Source of the DNA: Tetrahymena elliotti 4EA
Taxonomy: Eukaryota; Ciliophora; Oligohymenophorea; Hymenostomatida; Tetrahymenidae
Reading direction: 5' to 3'
NCBI GenBank assembly: GCA_000231825.2
Contig: JH720363.1
Coordinates: forward strand, 1-64,000
DNA length: 64,000 nucleotides
How positions within the stretch are numbered: the stretch's first letter is position 1; every line of letters starts with the position of its first letter. The translations under genes were made by a program, and so were the position numbers. This document shows, in pieces, positions 12,936 through 25,727 of the stretch. Below the pieces are notes generated by a model, which was given only the letters and a program-made list of their open reading frames with translations, was not told where the DNA came from and searched no databases.

Positions 12936-15719
12936 TCAAGAAGAATTGAAACCTTTTACAAGAATTTTGAATTCATCAAATGATATTTTATTATCTCCAT
13001 TTAGGTCACATTTTTACATGAATTATTGCCAAGCTTACTCATTTTAAGATTTCAAGCAATATCCAAGGGATCTCTTAAGCTCTTCAGAGGATATAAATCC
13101 ACTTTAATCTTTATCAAAGTATTTGAATGCTTTGGAAATATTTTCTTCTCCTAAAAGATCTTATTTGTTACTTACAACAGTAATAAATTCATTATAACTA
13201 ACACTGCCACTTTTATCAATGTCTATCTCATCAAATATGTCATTTAATTAAGATTCTGTAAGTTGTGATGCAAAATTTAGTTAGCACACTTAAATGATCT
13301 CATCCTAAATATTTTATTATATTTGTTAATTAATTAACTCATATCAAAATATAAAAAATACTTTTGCCAAATTTCCTGTATGATTAGTGTCAAGCTATTA
13401 AAATAACTTTTAAATTAAAAATAAGATTAAATTTTTGCTTTTGATATGCATTAATTTACTTAAGCAACAGTAGATTTTTCATTTTAAGAAATCTAGTGAG
13501 TTGCTATATATGACATAGTCGCTTGTTGTAAGGTATTATATGCTTAAAACTAATTAATTGTCAAAATAAAATCAATAAAATAAGTGTATTCTCATCTAAA
13601 AAAACAAACCTAGGTCATATTTTCAACAAGCTTACTTTTGGAGATTTCTTAAGGAGTTTCACTCACTTCAAACCACTTTTGCAAAAATAAAAAAAATATT
13701 TTACATATATTTTTAATTAATTTTGTATTTAATTTACTTTGCTTTTTAGTAGATCTACTGCTTTGGGTCTCTTTTTATGGTCTTTTTCAAGCATACTTTG
13801 TACTAATTACTTGCATTCGCTAGAAACTTTTGTCCAATTTTTAGAAGAAAAACTTGGAGCTTCATTTTTAATAGATTTAATGATTTCTTCTTCAGTTTTT
13901 TAAGGAAAAGGAACTTCTTCTTCTATTAATGTATATATAATAACTCCTAAACTCCAAATATCACAGCCAGTGTTATAGTTCTATGAAATCACTTCTGGAG
14001 CACTGAACTATAAATCTCCAGCAGCTACCTTTAGATTGTTATTCCCTATTATATTTACAGCGCTTCCCCAATCGATAATCTATTTTCAAAATAAAATTAA
14101 TTAAAATAATAATCAATGAATTTATTTTATTTTTTTAAGATAATAGGATAAAAAATATTTAAAAATCATATTGTTTAAATGGAGAAAATTGGTTCAAACT
14201 CATCTCAAAATTTTTTTCCTTACTAAAAAGTAACTTAATCAATTCTTTACCAATTAATATGACATTATCAATCAATATGCTATAAGATAGCAATAGATTT
14301 TAATTTCGAAATACTGTTTAGATATCATTTATTTTACGAATAATGTTGCTTAGATATCCTTGTTTATATGTGTTAAAATTATTAGGTTTATTTTTCTAGA
14401 ACCAATCAAAATTTCTTTCTTTTCTAATATCCATTTTTCTTCTTTAGAGTTGCAAAAAAAACTAAATAATGCCTTTTTTTTGCAAAATAATTTTACAATT
14501 TCTTGAATAAAATTTGGTTTTTGAAAGACCAAAATAATTTTAAAAGCTATCCTTTTTAAGAATAAAAAAGAGTTAATTTTGATTTTTAATTAAGTGTAAT
14601 TCATACTTTTTTATGTATAAATTAATAATCAGAAGACTTGAAAATATTAAATGTAAGAAACTAATTTATTTCCGCAAGTTTAATTTAGTTAATATGTTTG
14701 GTACTATGTTTGAAGAATATATTTTGATTATTAAAATTTATTAGATAGCTAAGAAAGAGATAATAATAATTAATTACTCAGAAGAGTTTTTTGATATTGG
14801 GAAGTAAAATAATTGAGGTTGGTGTGAAAAGTTAAGTTTTAATAATTAATTAGATTGGTTTAAAAGCACCTCGCATTAGCTAACGCCTAATAAATTTGAT
14901 TAAAAACATTCATAATGACAGAAATAAACATTTCTGTACAAAAATTTATTTATTTAATTAATTAACTGTTGCTTACTTTAACTTGAAGGTTTTTTTCGTC
15001 ATTGAATGAGTTTATCAAAATGTTTTTATGAGAAAGATCTCTGTGAACAATTTTTTTATCATGGATATAAGACAAAACCTCTAGTAATTATTTGGCGACT
15101 ATTCATTTTATGTAATAAGAGTAAATTGATTTGAAGTTTATAAATAAATTAATCAAATTTCTACTAATTTTGACTATATTTTCATTGAAAATACTAGAAT
15201 CTATAATTCTATCTATCAATGAACCAGAGTCAACATACTCATAAACAAAATAGTAATTATTAGCATCTTTATAGTATTCATAAGCTTTAACTATGTTTGG
15301 ATGATTCAACTTACTCAAAAAGATAATTTCATTTTTGATGTTAAATTTATTTGTATTAGTATCAATAAAATTCTTGTTCACTATTTTCAAGATTCTCTAT
15401 TCTTAAGTATCTTTCTTCACAATTTTCTTCACTGAGCCCTTTAGATAAAAATTATGAAAAAATCATTAATTACTTATTAGTTTTTGTTTAGATTTAGTTT
15501 CATATTAATTAGTATTTGTATCAATGAAATAATTCTTTTTACGAACTTATTATAGTAGATGCTTTCCACAATATTGTAATCATCAGTTATTTTTCTTTCA
15601 GATACGTCAATAAAATTTAAGTCATTGACCTTTATATCTGAAACTTTTTAAACATTACCATCATCCCTCTATACTAAAGGATCTTTGACATCTCTTTCTT
15701 TTGTTAAACCACAGCCCAT
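12936..15719 (-). CDS. CDPK-like protein kinase with four EF-hands, degenerate catalytic core
   Basis: Eight exons: 15719-15543, 15438-15165, 15098-14977, 14079-13738, 13675-13610, 13549-13460, 13394-13362 and 13304-12936. They total 1473 nt and 490 residues. The start is MGCG, a likely N-myristoylation site as in many calcium-dependent protein kinases. The kinase domain keeps the ATP lysine (LKIV, Lys77), the helix-C Glu (Glu96), HRD (169-171), the loop Asn176, the DxG Asp194 and APE (218-220), followed by a CDIWSLGVIIY segment. Departures are: only one glycine left in the glycine loop (YYNKFGSV), HRDLS with Ser173 where the catalytic-loop Lys belongs, and DWG instead of DFG. The C-terminal half has four EF loops, DTNHTGNLAKDE (split by an intron), DIDKSGSVSYNE, DKDQSGFISSEE and DLNGDNKISFDE, all with Glu at position 12. 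Ca2+ sensing should be intact while phosphotransfer may be weak or lost. Intron 3 is unusually long (897 nt); the others are 57-104 nt. Confidence 0.88.
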
Positions 15720-17243
15720 TAAGTTGCTAATTATTGAAATAAGTTTTATATTATTTTTTAATTAATTATCAAAGTAGAAATGATTAATTTGAGCAGTTAA
15801 ACAATAAAGAAGATAATTTATTACTTATTAACTCTAAATAAACTTCTGAAATAGATTATCTGTTTCGAATTATATTAAGATATTTTAATTTATAGACCAT
15901 TTCATTTCCCGAAATTAGTCAATAAGTCAAACAAATATTAGAATAAACATTTTTACAAAGTTCTCGAATTAGATCTAAATAAGTTACGTTTTTTTGTGAT
16001 AAAAATTCAATCCATCTTCTAAAAGCAAAGAAAAAACCTACTATGAAATTAGTCAAAAAATTTATTATTAGCCAAAGAAATTAATCATCTTTGAGTGCTC
16101 AAAAATATTTTTTTAACCTCGTTAAATGTAAAAAAAAAAATATTTTTGTAAGATCAAAATTTGTTGGCTTTATGATAAATAACACTGTTAATAATCATAG
16201 CTATTATTTTTTTAAGTTTAATTTGAATCTAATATTCTAATTTATAACTCTAAATATTATTTAAAAAAATTGACAAAAATAGAATGAGCAAAGAAGCTAT
16301 GATTAATTTTTGGTATAAGAATCTACTGATTACAAATTAAATAAAAATAATTAAAAATTTAATATAATAGTTCAAAAAAATCTGATTAAGATAGATAAGT
16401 TTTAAGACAATATTTTTTATTTAACTCAATTATTAAGTTCAAATTTATTAAAAATTTATGATAAAATAATTTTAATAAATCAAATCATGTATGAAAGTCA
16501 TTATTTTATTTAAAAGTATGTAATATCTACCTTTTTTTAAAAGTAGACATTACTTTGAATAAAAAATGGTTAATCAACTAAACTTTCTGCATTTATTAGT
16601 ATTGATCAATAAATTTTGGCTTTTAAAAAGTACTTAAAATAAAATATGCAAAATAAGATTGAATATATATCTTTCATAAGTACAAATCAAAATTACTTAC
16701 AAATTATTATGAGACAACTTTCAATGTTAGATAGGGTTTTTAATCAATATTGTTTTTATTTAATTTAGAATTAGTTACTTAAAATAGGGGTTTCGATTAT
16801 ATATTCTTTTTATGAGAAGGTAAATATTTGTTGAAAAACCAAGGATTTATTTTTTTTTTAAAGATTAATGACTAAATAAAAATCTTTATTTTTTGAGGAA
16901 TAAATGATATTTTATTTTAACCAAAAATTAATTTATAATAAAAAAAATATTTTCTTGTATTGACATTTATTGGAAAAAAAAGTGTTTTAATGTAAAATAA
17001 ATATCTTTTATTTTTAATTATTTTAAAACAACTGAAATTCTTTTAAGTTTGATGAATAAATTACACAAATAAATTAATGAAACAAAAATATTCTAGCTTC
17101 TATTATTGAATTTAAAAATGAATGATCTGAAGTATTTTTGATAATTATATAAAAGGAAGGATCACAAATAAAGAGAATATTTAAGAATGAAGAAGATTTT
17201 TTGATTAGATTTTTTAACTTAAAACAAGTTTTTAAATATTTTA
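15720..17243. other. Intergenic region, no gene seen
   Basis: About 1.5 kb of very AT-rich DNA upstream of the kinase gene. It contains homopolymer A and T runs and no frame with protein-like composition. Confidence 0.5.
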
Positions 17244-19364
17244 TCAATCTTATTTATCTGGAATATCATCAAGTTCTTTAATTTCATTATCGTAATTATA
17301 TAAGGTATCTTCGTTATAAGGTTCTTTTTTTTCTAAATATTTCTTTAAATTTCCTTTTTCATCATCCGAATATTGTTCATCGTTATAATCTTACTACAAA
17401 AATAAATCAGTTTCAAAGAATTTTTCTGTTTTTTTAAGTAATTCATCTGCTTCAAATTCCTAATCATCTTCTAAAAATCCATATTTATTATTTTTAATAA
17501 GGTTTTTCTTTCTCATCCATTCATCAACATATTTCTTTTCGTTTTCTGTAAAAGCAAGTGTATGCCATATTAGAGGTTTATCAAAGCTCTCAGGCTAGTC
17601 TTTTTTTTAATTTAACATTTATTTTTCATAATTTTTAAGATTTTAATAAAATAAAAAGGAATACTATTCAATGTAGAGTTTAATTCAAAACATTCAACAA
17701 ATAATTCTTGTAAGTATGCCCTCTAATCTTCAACCTAAGGTTAATTGACCAACCACTCATAATATGTTTTATAATAACTTTCTTCTAACTTTATTATTGA
17801 AATTAAACAAATTAAAAAACAATCTAAATGAGAGTAATTCTACTTAATCAAATGCTCTCTTTTCCATGTACTCAGAAACATCAATGGTTTTTTACTTTTC
17901 TTTCATTTACTAATAAAACTATTTAATTCTATTTATTAATTAATCATTTTTTAATTTAAAACTCTTAGACAATTTTTCTTAAAAATTTACTCAATTTATT
18001 TCAAAGGCTTAAATATATCTTTCTATGACTTGTAATAATTAGTCCTAATGTTTGATAATTATGGCATTCTTTATTCTTAAATAAAATCTATCATTAAATA
18101 CATTTCAATAAATTAAATTTACCAAATAACCTTCTGTTTTAGCTAAACTATTGCTATAACATTTCTTCTTTTTCTTTTATCTAATACATTTTTTTATAAT
18201 TATTGATAAATTCTTCTTGATTTTGTATTGAAATTTATTTCATTTTAGGAAAACTTTGTTTTTCCAATTAAATAATTATTTTACTTCTTAATCCATTTTG
18301 GCTCTCTGCTACTAAAGATTCTATCGATATTAGTAAAAAAAATGCATAAATAAAATTTCAATATTTAAATAATTTACAAGCTCAAAATTTTCTACAATAA
18401 AATCCTGCATTTTATCAATATTCATTCCTTCGGTAAGATAAAATTCTTTAGTTTTTTTAAGGTACTCTTCTTCGTATTCTCTCTTTTTTCTTATTAACCT
18501 CTAATATTCCCTATTTTTTACATTTTATAAGTTATTAACTTAGCCATAAAAAATTATTTTTATTTAATTGCAAATTTTCATTTCAATTATTTGAATTTTA
18601 TAATATATAAAATATTGCTTGTTTCTTAGTGGATAATAGATATATATATTTCTTTTTTATTTTGTAGTTGTATGTTTAATTTTATTACTTTTGATTTTCA
18701 TCATTTTCATCTCCTATGCCTCTTTTATGAACTTGCTTTTCTATTTATGAAATTAATTACTAAGCTCTTTAGATACTTTAATCACCTTCTTATATTTTCA
18801 TGTCTTTTTACATTTGTATTTCGTTTTATTATTGAAAATTTTATTATGTTTATTGCTCTTAAATCTAGTAGCCCCTCTCCATGTTTTAAAAAGTTTGAAA
18901 AGACTAGTTACTAAATTATTCTCTTCCAAATTGCTACGATTGTTATGGGTTTTATATTGATCTACTCACTGATAACGCAGATTAAGAATCTTAATTATAT
19001 GATTGATTATCATCATTGATAGATTTAGCATCATTAAAAACTGAAGATGACCTTTAATTAAATGTTGAGCTCCTATTTATGTAAATAGTATAAATCAATT
19101 TAACCTTACTATTAGCTAATATCAATAAACTTACATTTATCTAATTAATAGAATGATTTTATATTTATCCTTTAAATACTTTGCTTAAAAAATATACTAA
19201 AACTGATTTATTTACAATTGAATCTATTTTTAAATTTACTGATTTTTAAAAAATGTGTAATTTATTTATTGATATTTCTTGTTTAGATCACAAAACCAAT
19301 CAACATACAAGCAAATCATAATAATTCCAATAATAATTAGAATAATTCTAAAAAATTTAAACAT
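17244..19364 (-). CDS. Charged coiled-coil protein, multi-exon, middle unresolved
   Basis: The outer parts are clear. 19364-19135 joins 19072-18689 in phase 2. That exon joins 18510-18378 across a 178-nt intron, again in phase 2, giving GIGDENDENQKEYQRLIRKK and EYEEEYLKKTKEFYLTEG. Near the end, exons read SYYKTYYEWLVNQPQVEDQ and then WHTLAFTENEKKYVDEWM, followed by an acidic tail ending DDIPDKQD and TGA at 17246-17244. Between 18377 and about 17800 several frames look coding (for example EEFINNYKKMYQIKEKEE), but I could not fix every splice site. Composition is Glu/Lys/Gln-rich and helical, and no family is recognised. The first exon would encode a hydrophobic segment (FRIILIIIGIIMICLYV). Alternatively translation starts at the Met whose codon is split by the first intron, giving MSSTFNQRSSSVFNDAKSIN as the N-terminus. 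The latter is equally likely. Confidence 0.55.
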
Positions 19365-20101
19365 TTTATTTGAAATATTAAAAGTTAGATTTCAAAAGAT
19401 TTAAATGAATTTGTTTAGCAAATAATTAATATTTTAAAAGTTTCATTAATTTTTCTAAATTATATATAAAAACCTTCATCATCATAAAATGATAAATAGC
19501 TTAACTTTAATATATATATATAGTACCCTAGGGTACTGCCGTAGTAAAGGCTACATACAAATAGAATACATATGCAGAGTAATTATTTAACTTTAATATT
19601 ATAGTTAAATTAAAAAACAAACTTATTAAATGTTTTATGTGGGTTAATTTAGAACTAAAATTTAGATTAACTTGAATGAAGAAATGAACATAGAGTGTTT
19701 AAAAATATGGAATATAAATGATAATTATATCTTATATAACTTTAGATCTCTTTTATTTATTAATATTTGTGTAAATAGAGATAGTAATTGGTGATGTTTT
19801 TTATTGATCAAATTTTAATTGAAGGAAAAAATGTTAAAAGTAATATTAAATTGAAGGAAAAAATGAATAATAAATGGAGAGTGCTATATAGATAGATATA
19901 TTTATAAATGGTATTTTATATATATAAATATTGGTTAGTTATTTGGACTCTATTATAATAATTTATATAATATTAGATTTTATTTATAATAAATTATGTT
20001 TGTACTCTATTTGGTTGAAGATTACCAAATGAGCTAAGAGGTTTGTTTTTTAGCTAAATAAAGTTCTTTAAATTTAACTAACAAATTAGATTACTTTATA
20101 A
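19365..20101. other. Intergenic region with a perfect palindrome
   Basis: AT-rich spacer between two minus-strand genes. It holds a 16-nt perfect palindrome at 19522-19537, next to a TA-dinucleotide run, and a short direct repeat TTGAAGGAAAAAATG in the 19817-19865 interval. Confidence 0.55.
19522..19537. repeat. 16-nt perfect palindrome
   Basis: AGTACCCTAGGGTACT equals its own reverse complement and is GC-richer than its surroundings. It follows a TATATATATA run. It may be a protein-binding site for a dimer or a small cruciform. No function is established. Confidence 0.7.
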
Positions 20102-23100
20102 TCAAAAATTTTGTTTGCAAATTTGATTGTTTGTTATTTCATTAGTTGGGCATAGATAATTAGGATTAGGATACTTAACTTGGATCTTCTTAATTTTTTT
20201 TCTTTTTTGTTTATTTTTTTTTCTTAGGAGTTCCTTTATCACTTGTGTTATCAGATGCTTGGGATGGGGCAGCACTAGCAGTACCTTAGATAGATTTTTT
20301 AGCTGCAGGTTTTTTAGGTGAAGTATTATCAGTAGATTTTTTTATCTTTTTATTAATTGGCATAGGTTCATGACTAGGTTGCTATTGCATAGGGGGCATG
20401 GGGGGACCTTAAGGGTTACCAAGGTGATTTGGAGGAGGCATTGGCTATCCTTGAGAATGAGGAGGCATATTTGAATTATGAACATTCATTTAATGGTTAG
20501 GGGGGTAGTTTTAATGTGAACCGTGCATTTATTTCATGGGAGGAGGACCCATATTACCTCCTTAATGAGGACCTTACTATTGCATTTGAGAGGAATGAGG
20601 TGGCATATTTCCTTGCTAATAGCCATGTCCATGGGGTGGCGGGCCTTAATGATATGGAGGAGGTTGAGGATGATTAGGCATTCCTCCATTGTGATGAGGA
20701 GGCATATTTTTATCAATAGAACCACTAGGAGGGTGATGCATACCACCTGGTCCCATTTAAGGATGAGGAGGCTAGTTATGCATATGTTATCCTCCAGGAG
20801 TATTTTATTAAGAATTTGAGTTAGGTTAGTGACCTTACATAGAATGGTGGTGATGATGAGAGTTCATAGGGCCGCCACCAGGTTAACCATTATAAGGAGG
20901 GGGACCTTAGCCTGGATGCATATGAACAGGGGGTGGGTTACCTGGGGGAACTCCATTTGGTCCTCTTTCAGGACCTTAGGAACTAGGCATACCATGAGGA
21001 GGAGGTTATCTATGATGCATCATAGCAGAAGAAGGAGGACCTTGTTACATACTTTAGCCATGATGTCCTTATGGAGGAATAGGTGGGTTTCCAGGACCAG
21101 GGGGAACTTAATTATTTTAAGGTCCATTAGCTGGATCATATTATCCATGATGAGTTCTAGATTAATTCATATGTTACTAAGGATTTGGTGGCATACCATT
21201 TGGAGGATAATTTGGGTAAGGTCCATGAGCAATATTACTATTTTGACGACTCATCATAGGCATACCAGGTCTCATATGTTAAGGAGGATGAGGTCCTCTG
21301 TAAGCACCTCCCTAATTAGGCATCATATCTGGTGGCATATTTCCATGTGGTGGTTGAGGTCCACTCATATTGCTAGGAATTTAACTCTTTTTTAATTTAA
21401 AATAAATGTAAATAAAACTCAAAACATAATTTTTAATCATTTTTTGAAAATTTCTAAAGAGAATTTAATTGCTTGAATAAATTGAAAAAAGTGAATAATT
21501 AATTACCTTTATGTTGTTAAGTATATGGAAGAGCTCATTATTTTGATCTAGAATAACTGTTTTTATTTTATAATATTTGATTAAGAATAATTATTTAAAA
21601 AATAAAGAAAATACCTTTCTTTCTTGAAATAAGTTTATTGCTTATATTATTTTGAGATAAGCTAGCTATTTTAAGTTAAGATTTGACTTCTTCAACTTTG
21701 ATCATTTTAGTGAAAGAACTGTAGTCAATAGGCTTGCCCTTGTCTTCTTCTTTGTTATCAAAAATGTATTTATTTGTGTTGTTTTTGACTTGACGAGCGT
21801 ATTCTATTATGCTCTTTCTGTATTCTAATTTGTTGCTAACATCATAAAGTTTATTTTAGCTGAAATAATTTGCAAAGCATTTGTTCATATTTTTGAAAAT
21901 TTATTGTTGTGGCTTTAAGATGGAAATAGCTCCAGATTTTTCTCTTTTGTTTACAGCCTCTTCAAAATCAAATTCTTCATTTAATAAATTATTAGGACTG
22001 TTATATTCCTCTTCCTCTTTTTTCTTCTTTTCTTCAATAAAATGTTATAACTATTCATTCACTTTGACATTATCTCCTTTGAACATGTACATAGTTGGTA
22101 GGATATTTTCATTTAAATAAGCGAACTTTTCTTTTTTCTTAATTCTCAAAGTCCAGTCCAATTTCTCAACAATTTTATTATTGAATTGATAATCTAAATT
22201 TTTTTAAACATAAAATAAATTAAGAGTGAATATTGAAAATATATATACGCTTTGTGATAGGATTAGAATTCAAGCTGTTTGCAATTAAATGATGTTTGTT
22301 TCCCCAAATACCTTAGTAGTATTCGAAAAAGAAGAAGAAAATAGGCTATTTGGATATCAAAGATATAACTTTATATTTCTCATTATTAGTAATAAATTGA
22401 TCATTGAAAACTCTTGCCATTGTTTGTTATTTTTGATCAAGTTAAGTGTAGATAGCAAATAAGTTACTATCTTTTCTTGCAATAGGAAATGTCTTAAATA
22501 ATTCTTCAATCAGTAATAATTCCTTATTAGGATTGCCTATCTTTGTTAATTTGTCTTAGTTTACCATCAAAGATCTAATAAATCAATAAAATTGTTTAAC
22601 ATTTGAAGATAATTTAATATTCAGAATTTACAAATATTAATGACACTTCTTTAAGAATTTATCCATATCAATTCCATGAGTGAAACAAAAAGTTTCATAT
22701 GGAAGATCATATAAATCTTAGCCTTTCATTTCTATTTCATCTTCATCTACTTCTTAAACTCTTGGGATTTGAGAAAAGTTGCTTGGGAAATCAGAATAAT
22801 TTGTAATCTATTTTATCAAAAAATTATCAAAAAAACGAATTAAAAGTTTTTTTCATTAAACTAAGTCAAATTAAAAAATGAATTAATATTTTTACAGTTT
22901 TTTCAAAGATCTTTTCGAATTCTGACTAAAGCTAGTTCTTGTTGTAATTAAATGTGAGCAATTCAGTTAAATTTTCATATTTCATCTTTTTAGGATCAAT
23001 TTGGGGATTTAAGTTTTTAATATGATTAAGGAATTCTTCATTTAAAGTGTCTTTTTAATTGTCATTTTTTTTATTTCTTTTTTTAGAAACTTCAACTTGC

Positions 23101-25727
23101 ATAATACTGCAAACAGATTAATCATAAAGTTATAATTAATTGTGCAGGCTGTTTTTAATTTATTGCTTTAATTTTTCTACCTCACTTAATTAATTTTCGA
23201 CTTCTACTTATGCATTCTATGCATTTCCTAACTCCTCTTCTTCATTTTTTATTTATTAGCCATTTATTTCTATGTTTTCCACTTCCATTTTAATTTCTTA
23301 TACATCTTCTTCCTTTTTAGAATCATCTAATTTATTTTCTTCAATGATATTTTTGGTATTTTCTTCAACATCAATAGAAACAATCTTCTAATTTGCTTCA
23401 TTATTTTAAGGTTCTTGTTAATCTAAAAATTCTTCCTTTACTTAATTGATTTCTTATTGTTTTTCTGCCTCCTTATTTTATTCTTCTATCTTCTGATCAG
23501 CACTTACTGGAATCTAACTTTAATCTTTATTAGCCTCTTAGACCTCTTGCACATTTTATTCAGCATTTTCAGGCTATTGATTATTTTTGTCATCCTAAAT
23601 TAAGATTTCTCCAACAATATTTTCATCGGCCTTCTTATCTTAATTCTATTAAGGTTCTTAAGCCTCCTTGACATTATCATCTACTTTTAGTTCTTAATTT
23701 AGTTTAAGAGAATCATCACTTTTTTATTAATCAAAGGAATTCAATACATTAAAGTAATCATCTACTCTTTCTTAATCTTAATTATGAGAATTGTTTTTAG
23801 TAAAATCATTTAAAAAGTTGGGTTCGCTTTAGTTATTATCCAATAGGCTTTCTTCTTTTTTGTCTCCAAAATTAAATTAATTCTAATCATCACCCAGCTT
23901 TTAATCACTTGAAGCTAGATAATCAATTTCTTCTTTCATTTATTCTTCATGATTATATCCCTTAAATTAAACACTATCATTTGAAATGTTCTTTTCAATA
24001 GGATCTAATTGAATTTCTTACTCATTCTAAGGCTTAATTTATTACTTCTATTGCAATTAAGGCTATTATTGTTATTATTAAGACTATTCTTCTTCTTTAA
24101 TTTCCTAATTTTAAACTTCAGATTCATTCTTAATAGACTAATCAAATTGATTTATTTAATCTTATTGCTACTAAACTTGCTATTATGGTACCTACTATTA
24201 AGGATAAATTGTATTAAATATGTTATCTATGCTAGGTCTTTCTTTTCTTTTACCACCATACTTAATAATTGTATCCTTTATTTTATTTAAATAAATAAAT
24301 AAAAATATTTTTTATGAAATTTTTACTTTCAATTTATCAAGAATATCTTTTTTTCTTTCATAATCTCTATATTCTTGATATGCTTTAATTTCAGGTGTTT
24401 CGAAGCTATCAGGATTTAATTCCATCATTTTTTTAATAAATCTAGCAATTGGCTTGAATTTTTTACCATCAGGCTATTCCTAGCCGCGATTTTCTTAATC
24501 GTTTAATGCAACTTCATTGTTGATTTAACTATTTTAAGCTGCTTAGCGAGTAGGTGATTTAATCCCATCTAATTAAGGCTCTGCTTATTCTTCATCATCT
24601 ATAAAAAATTGATCAACAAATTTGTCTTCCTCTTTTTATAATTCAATTTATCTTCTTCTTTCAGCTTCTTCTTATTCTTTTCTCTCATGTTCTTCTTTTT
24701 CTTTCTTACGAATTTCTAACATCTCATGAGGAGGAATGTACTTGTGAGAAATCTAACTATCGTCCTTCAAGTTTTTAATTTAACTAAAAGTATCATCTAA
24801 ATCCTTAGAAAGTTGGATGCAAAGCAACTTATGATAGAAGTGGAGCTCATCTCTCATTAAAAATTTCTTACTCATGTGCTTTTTCATTTTTTTAGATAAG
24901 TGAAAAGCAAGAGCAATCTTGGCCTTCTTTTCTTCTTTAAAATCAGTTGCTCTCCAATAAACTTCTTTAAGTACTTTATCCCACAAAACATGCTAAAAGA
25001 AAACAGGCTTATTAGTATTCAACCTAACGTTAGTAGCGAAAGGATATGAAGGACGTTCCATGTAGAGCTTTTCAATCAATCTAAACTTTCTAAAGTATAA
25101 ATCAGGCAATCTCCCACAGTCATCTTCTAATCTTTCAATAGTACTCTATTAATTATTAAGTTAATATTTAACTTATTAGAATGAATAATCAATCAACTTA
25201 ATAAATTAAAAAGCTTTATTTTATTTTCTTTTTTGAAATTTTTCATTTTCAAATTTTCAATAAAGCATGTTTAATCCTGCCAAATTTTGAAAGCCAAATC
25301 AATATAAATGTTTGAAATAGCTTGGAGAACATTAAATAATAATGAAAAAGCTAAATGATTTGGATTAAACCCATCTAATTCAAGCAATATTGTTTTTTTG
25401 AATCAAATCAATTTCAATATAAATTAAACATAATTGCGCTAAATTGAGTAAATAAAAATCTAAATGACTAAAGTACATTCATTTCCTTGTTTCTAGGAAC
25501 TGGATAAGGTTGTCCTACTATTTATATGAAAAATAATTTGTTAAATAATTTAAATTTTGATTTTCATTGATTAAATTTAAGAAATGCAGCTAATTGATTA
25601 ATTGAAAAATATAATTTTCCTCATCAATTTTTTTTGGGAGCTCAATCACTTGCAAAAATTTATTTCATATCTAAACCTTATATGTTTAGTTAGTATTTTG
25701 CATGATATTAAAAAATATACCCATCAT
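20102..25727 (-). CDS. Large HSA-domain protein, EAF1/p400-like chromatin scaffold
   Basis: A multi-exon gene ending at TGA 20104-20102. The first clear coding exon is 25145 downward; a small exon ending at 25477 (GQPYPVPRNKEMN) precedes it, and a tiny first exon at 25727-25721 is my tentative start. Around 24870-25010 lies an HSA domain: WDKVLKEVYWRATDFKEEKK, then AKIALAFHLSKKMKKHM. HSA domains bind actin-related proteins and mark scaffold subunits of NuA4/TIP60, SWR1 and SWI/SNF complexes. After it come a charged coiled coil (about 24650-24720), a long Glu/Gln/Asn-rich acidic region (24290-23100), a folded-looking part (23090-21490) containing a possible SANT-like YYQGIWGNKHHLIANSLNS, and a Pro/Gly/His/Met/Gln-rich C-terminus (21395-20300) ending in a Lys-rich tail. 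No helicase motifs follow, which favours an EAF1/Vid21-type scaffold over SWR1/p400 ATPases. The last two introns are phase-compatible, so the Pro-rich block belongs to this gene. Exact internal exon ends are approximate. Confidence 0.75.

Noticed and set aside
18672..18914. Plus-strand 80-residue hydrophobic ORF
   Set aside because: Antisense of a Gln-rich exon of the 17244-19364 gene; Gln codons TAA/CAA read backwards as Leu/Phe-rich sequence.
20523..21395. Plus-strand ORFs of 98 and 188 residues rich in Arg, His, Met and Trp
   Set aside because: They are the reverse-strand shadow of the Pro/His/Met/Gly-rich C-terminus of the minus-strand HSA gene, which is in frame with its upstream exons.
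24009..24290. Plus-strand 93-residue Leu-rich membrane-like ORF
   Set aside because: Antisense of the poly-Gln region of the HSA gene.
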